DNA of 33,946 nucleotides. It comes from a virus. Both the position numbers and the translations under genes were made by a program. The DNA lies in the IMG/VR virus record IMGVR_UViG_3300032285_001431, positions 1 through 33,946 of that record; one strand, given 5' to 3'. The notes beneath the pieces were generated by a model, which saw only the letters and a program-made list of their open reading frames with translations, had not been told where the DNA came from and searched no databases. Positions 32,401 to 33,946 of this stretch are shown piece by piece (position 1 is the first letter of the stretch; each line of letters starts with the position of its first letter).

Positions 32401-32819
32401 GTATTACCTAAATTAAATCCGTTTAAATCTGTAATGTTTTGAGTAGTACGAATGTTTACTACTTTTAAATAACCCTGTGCTTCTAAATTACGCTTAGGAG
32501 TATAGCTAACAAGATTAGCCAATTTAATAACACTATCTCTACGTTCAGCAGTATCAATGAAGTTTTCGCGGGTATTTAAGTCATTACGGAATGCAAGACC
32601 TTGACCCATAAACGCCATAACGTCCAGCAATGCAATAAATTCTGAACTTTCAACATAATCGTTAAAGGTTTCAGGGTAGTATAAACGCAGATAATCTATG
32701 AAACTCTTGCGTAGGGTTTCATAATCATAGCTTCTAAAGTCGGCTTGATTGAAAGTTTGGTAAATGGCTTTCCAGTCATTTACCCCAAATAATGCTGATT
32801 GTCTTGAACTTGTAGCCAT
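29424..32819 (-). CDS. gp6: gp6-like baseplate wedge protein, enlarged
   Basis: 1131 residues against 660 in T4 gp6, the protein whose dimers build the inner ring of the T4 baseplate. The N-terminus shows the family pattern: 'YETLRKSFIDYLRLYYPE' (about residues 34-51), 'ESSEFIALLDVMAFMGQ' and a charged helix 'NFIDTAERRDSVIKLANL' followed by 'SYTPKRN'. A baseplate J-like region follows, with 'ADIKQRAPSRYYTQNRMV' (about 410-430) leading into 'GEDYTNFPY', typical of gp6/J proteins. The C-terminal part (about 960-1131) contains 'FKPLFGPKAAAALRGTIKV' and a compact alpha/beta ending. The extra length lies mainly in beta-rich stretches in the middle. No frameshift is seen. It lies between gp25 and the giant gene, matching T4 order 6 then 7. 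Confidence 0.88.
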   Translation of the reverse strand: MATSSRQSALFGVNDWKAIYQTFNQADFRSYDYETLRKSFIDYLRLYYPETFNDYVESSEFIALLDVMAFMGQGLAFRNDLNTRENFIDTAERRDSVIKLANLVSYTPKRNLEAQGYLKVVNIRTTQNITDLNGFNLGNTPILWNDPANPNWQEQFNTIINAALINTQRVGLPGNTAQILGVKTDEYSLQIPAGTTPAIPFSSTVNGMNMNFELCSVTTVGEDYVYELPPQPTNQFNMLYRNDKLGYGSPNTGFFFYFKQGSLTNFDFVLQNQISNQVIDIDIQGINNNDTWLYQISQANGAYGLWKKVDNIYADAYLQTEGSVKKIYSVNSRFNDQVSYVFGDGVFSEIPVGTFRAYVRAGNALTYTIQPTEMQGINVSISYVSRVGRIETMTLGLALQVPVSNAQVRESLADIKQRAPSRYYTQNRMVNGEDYTNFPYTLYSSIIKSKAINRSSVGVSKNLDLLDPTGKYSSTNSYSNDGGVWLNTTNGYAVLTINSTGDIITFLTDTLAAVLADNRSLQYYIQNYPRYAIGPTTDTSIVSDPGESVINWHTSTVDANSLTGYFYNITNGADTPIPVGTYSTYNTKFITPGAMLKFVAPSSYYFDQNNRLVYGIPGPSDITYIWTTVLNVIGDGYNNGLGQFANGTGPVTLNGYVPGGAILTTVIPAFANALPNSVIQECIVRLDLQQNFSLVFNNSLTVAQSRWSVDVYNTNNYFVNFESVGYNRYTVTYRSLAYYFGSVADTRFTYEAGKLVYDPFSGVILQDFVKVLETNTKPNSNYALNQPISASIIGQTVESDGYINDFEVEVASIDTYNRTIIENPDFFNQITGYVTGSTNIGIYAFFEQIQDAINLTREVLIPSTSLSYQYSTKTQVEVVKYEYPVGQLFYAYSENKFYITVQDPMVTTPYFTLVEQPQYSMKPGRQGLQFQYRHNSNNTTRIDPATTNIIDLYVVTQAYYTQYQNWIQDTTDTVPIPSRPTISELTTMYPQIQDFKMLSDSAILNSVVFKPLFGPKAAAALRGTIKVIKNSNTNASDSEIRSAVLTQMNNYFNINNWSFGDTFYFSELSAYIHSNIGEFVSSCVLVPNDPSLHFGDLYEIKCLPYEIFVNAATSNDVIVIAALTPAELQIA

Positions 32820-32836
32820 AGTTATTCTCTTTTAAG

Positions 32837-32844
32837 TATTTATC
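32837..32844 (-). promoter_or_regulatory. Late-promoter-like GATAAATA before gp6
   Basis: In the 52-nt gap between gp25 and gp6 the coding strand reads ATGATAAATACTT, 17 nt before the gp6 ATG, with an AAGAGAA-type ribosome binding site in between. The 11-mer GATAAATACTT is identical to the one before gp25, at nearly the same spacing (16 versus 17 nt). This is good evidence of a shared element of T4 late-promoter type. Confidence 0.6.
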
Positions 32845-32871
32845 ATACTTGAGAACCTGGGTTTTTTAGCG

Positions 32872-33321
32872 TTATTGTAGTACTGCTGTGTTAGTCGCAC
32901 TATTAAAGAATACGCTTAATAAATTTGCTTGATTGAAGGGTGAAATCGCTAATTCAACTTCTAATAATATGCCGTTTTCTTGCGGAAATGCTATTACACT
33001 GTTTATAATTAATCTGGGATCTTGACTAGCTACCCTACGTATTTCATTTTCTAATTGAAATTGAACATCTGCTGTGTTTGGTTCAAATATAAACGACCAC
33101 AATGTTGTTCCATATTCAGGTTTGCCTACTTTTTCACCCTGACGTATATTTAGTGCGTTAACTAAATCTTGTATAACCAGCGGAGTATCAACTAATCCAA
33201 ACTTATTTCCTACATTGTATGGATTAACCATAGATCCAGTTCCGCCGGCTGGACCTGTTTGTAAATTAGTTGAGCGGGGTTTTCCAGAATTAACGGTGCT
33301 AAATCCAATATATGACGGCAT
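32872..33321 (-). CDS. gp25: gp25-like baseplate wedge protein (GPW/gp25 family)
   Basis: 149 residues, close to T4 gp25 (132). In contractile tails this protein sits in the inner baseplate wedge near gp6 and helps start sheath assembly. The core is typical of the family: an N-terminal part with a short Gly/Ser segment, then 'IRQGEKVGKPEYGT' (about residues 69-82), 'LWSFIFEPNT', a helix 'FQLENEIRRVASQDPRL' and a final strand pair. The loop after the helix reads Q-D-P-R where many gp25/TssE proteins carry E-P-R, so Asp replaces Glu if aligned correctly. The ATG at 33321 follows an AGGATAAAAT ribosome binding site. The next gene is gp6-like, its expected structural partner. Confidence 0.92.
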   Translation of the reverse strand: MPSYIGFSTVNSGKPRSTNLQTGPAGGTGSMVNPYNVGNKFGLVDTPLVIQDLVNALNIRQGEKVGKPEYGTTLWSFIFEPNTADVQFQLENEIRRVASQDPRLIINSVIAFPQENGILLEVELAISPFNQANLLSVFFNSATNTAVLQ

Positions 33322-33337
33322 ATTTTATCCTATAAAG

Positions 33338-33345
33338 TATTTATC
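33338..33345 (-). promoter_or_regulatory. Late-promoter-like GATAAATA before gp25
   Basis: Coding-strand GATAAATACTT lies 16 nt before the gp25 ATG and overlaps the stop codon of the preceding gene. A second related 8-mer, TCTAAATA, lies at 33358-33351. Both resemble the T4 late core TATAAATA. The same GATAAATACTT string recurs before the gp6 gene. Between motif and start there is an AGGA ribosome binding site. The leader would be very short, so the motif may have another role. Confidence 0.5.
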
Positions 33346-33946
33346 AACTATATTTAGATGCTACTAGTGCATCACGTTTTGCTGCAAACTTATCATATGC
33401 ATCAAATCTAGCATCTATTTTGGTTCTTGCGTCTAATCTTAAATTTTCTATTTCTGGATCACCTTGTGGTAAAGTTTTTTTAGCCTCTTTGAATTTTGCA
33501 ATAGCATCATCCATTATTTTTTGTAACCCAGCTTTTTCAGTTTCCCAATCAGCAGTTAGTTTATCATATGTAGCTTGCCATGCTCTATCTTTATCTATAA
33601 AAGCCTGTGTTTCAGCAGACGGAGCAAATAACGAAAAGTTTGGTGCGGGTACTTTTTTGTCTCCCAATATACTTCCAACCTGAGCCGATATTTCACCTCT
33701 ATCTACTGTACCAATCGCCACAGTTGGCATTTTAATTGGAAACGGACTAGATGTACTGAGTGAGTTTAAACTTGCAGATAATGCTGCGGCTGCGCTAGCT
33801 GGTAAACCTGCACTAGCCAATGATGCCAATCCTTGTTTTCCTGCTTCTAACCCTTTAGTTAATTTATCTAATGGGTTGCCGGTTAGTAAATTCTTTGCTG
33901 CATCTAATGCTCCGCCACCTGCTTTAGTTAGTGAATCTAATCCGCC
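33344..33946 (-). CDS. Partial unrecognised Ala-rich virion-region protein (C-terminal part)
   Basis: The frame is open from the right window edge to a TGA at 33346-33344, giving about 200 residues; the true start lies outside. A TTG at 33829 could be read as a start, but 39 in-frame codons continue upstream of it to the edge, so an internal start there is unlikely. The visible N-terminal part is Gly/Ala/Leu-rich and probably helical; a middle Pro-containing stretch (PNFSLFAP) separates it from a charged helical tail rich in Lys, Asp, Glu and Ala that looks like coiled coil and ends DALVASKYS. I recognise no family. Its place directly before the gp25 and gp6 genes suggests a baseplate, hub or spike-associated part, but this is context only. 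Confidence 0.75.
   Translation of the reverse strand, partial: GGLDSLTKAGGGALDAAKNLLTGNPLDKLTKGLEAGKQGLASLASAGLPASAAAALSASLNSLSTSSPFPIKMPTVAIGTVDRGEISAQVGSILGDKKVPAPNFSLFAPSAETQAFIDKDRAWQATYDKLTADWETEKAGLQKIMDDAIAKFKEAKKTLPQGDPEIENLRLDARTKIDARFDAYDKFAAKRDALVASKYS

Noticed and set aside
32850-32870. Plus-strand AACC-TG-GGTTTTTT looks like a very small terminator
   Set aside because: The stem has only four base pairs and lies on the strand opposite to all genes; on the coding strand there is no T-run after it.
749-33683. Short plus-strand open frames, e.g. 749-982, 2186-2476, 7089-7370, 7968-8243, 12090-12374 and 33420-33683
   Set aside because: All lie opposite well-supported minus-strand genes, lack ribosome binding sites and known motifs, and have the odd composition expected of antisense frames.
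1-33946. tRNA genes, rRNA, CRISPR arrays, insertion sequences and integrase attachment sites
   Set aside because: I saw no cloverleaf-like sequence, no regularly spaced direct repeats outside protein-coding repeats, and no transposase or integrase gene. Gaps between genes are at most about 50 bases.

Overview
This window is a late structural region of a tailed phage with a contractile, T4-type tail. It is AT-rich, very densely packed, and every supported gene lies on the minus strand, so transcription runs from base 33946 toward base 1. The two firmest anchors are a gp25-like and a gp6-like baseplate wedge gene placed side by side. Nothing cellular is present (no rRNA, tRNA or host metabolic operon). 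The general look (AT-rich, 'YADLAERFEAD'-type fibre C-terminus, glycosyltransferase and radical SAM genes beside virion genes) resembles myoviruses of aquatic bacteria. The host cannot be told from this sequence.

In transcription order: (1) the C-terminal 200 residues of an unrecognised Ala-rich, partly coiled-coil protein (33946-33344); (2) gp25-like (33321-32872); (3) an enlarged gp6-like protein of 1131 aa (32819-29424); (4) a single uninterrupted 20,145-nt gene (29400-9256) encoding a 6714-residue protein, 59% of the window; (5) a 50-residue small protein (9241-9089) that overlaps by one base a 206-aa virion protein (9089-8469); (6) a 415-aa fibre-like protein (8437-7190) and a 318-aa virion protein (7180-6224); (7) an overlapping cassette of accessory genes (6176 to the left edge): a 101-aa conserved-type protein, two paralogous GT8-like glycosyltransferases, a 113-aa unknown, a third GT-A-like transferase, and three radical SAM proteins with Cys-rich N-terminal extensions, the last cut by the window edge.

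The giant protein has a backbone of tail/baseplate-like sequence (about residues 1-2390 and 3095-3740), a seven-bladed FG-GAP-like propeller (about 2387-3095), a repeat-rich tract (about 3790-6620) and a second, Asp-box/YCF48-like seven-bladed propeller (about 4990-5325). The repeat tract is built from a roughly 75-residue beta module ('A'), and a roughly 45-residue module ('B') is found inside A modules and also inside a propeller blade. These nested modules are the most unusual feature of the window.

Seven genes, from gp25 down to the 101-aa gene, have an 8-mer of the form GATAAATA or TCTAAATA (one weak variant) close upstream on the coding strand, like the T4 late promoter core TATAAATA. 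Genes of the accessory cassette after the first one instead overlap by 1-14 bases and have no such motif in a gap, so they look like one co-translated unit. The first cassette gene has its ribosome binding site and start codon inside a 13-bp perfect hairpin. A reasonable but unproven reading is that the cassette makes or attaches a sugar- or peptide-derived decoration, on the Thr/Ser/Asn-rich virion proteins encoded next to it or on the host surface.
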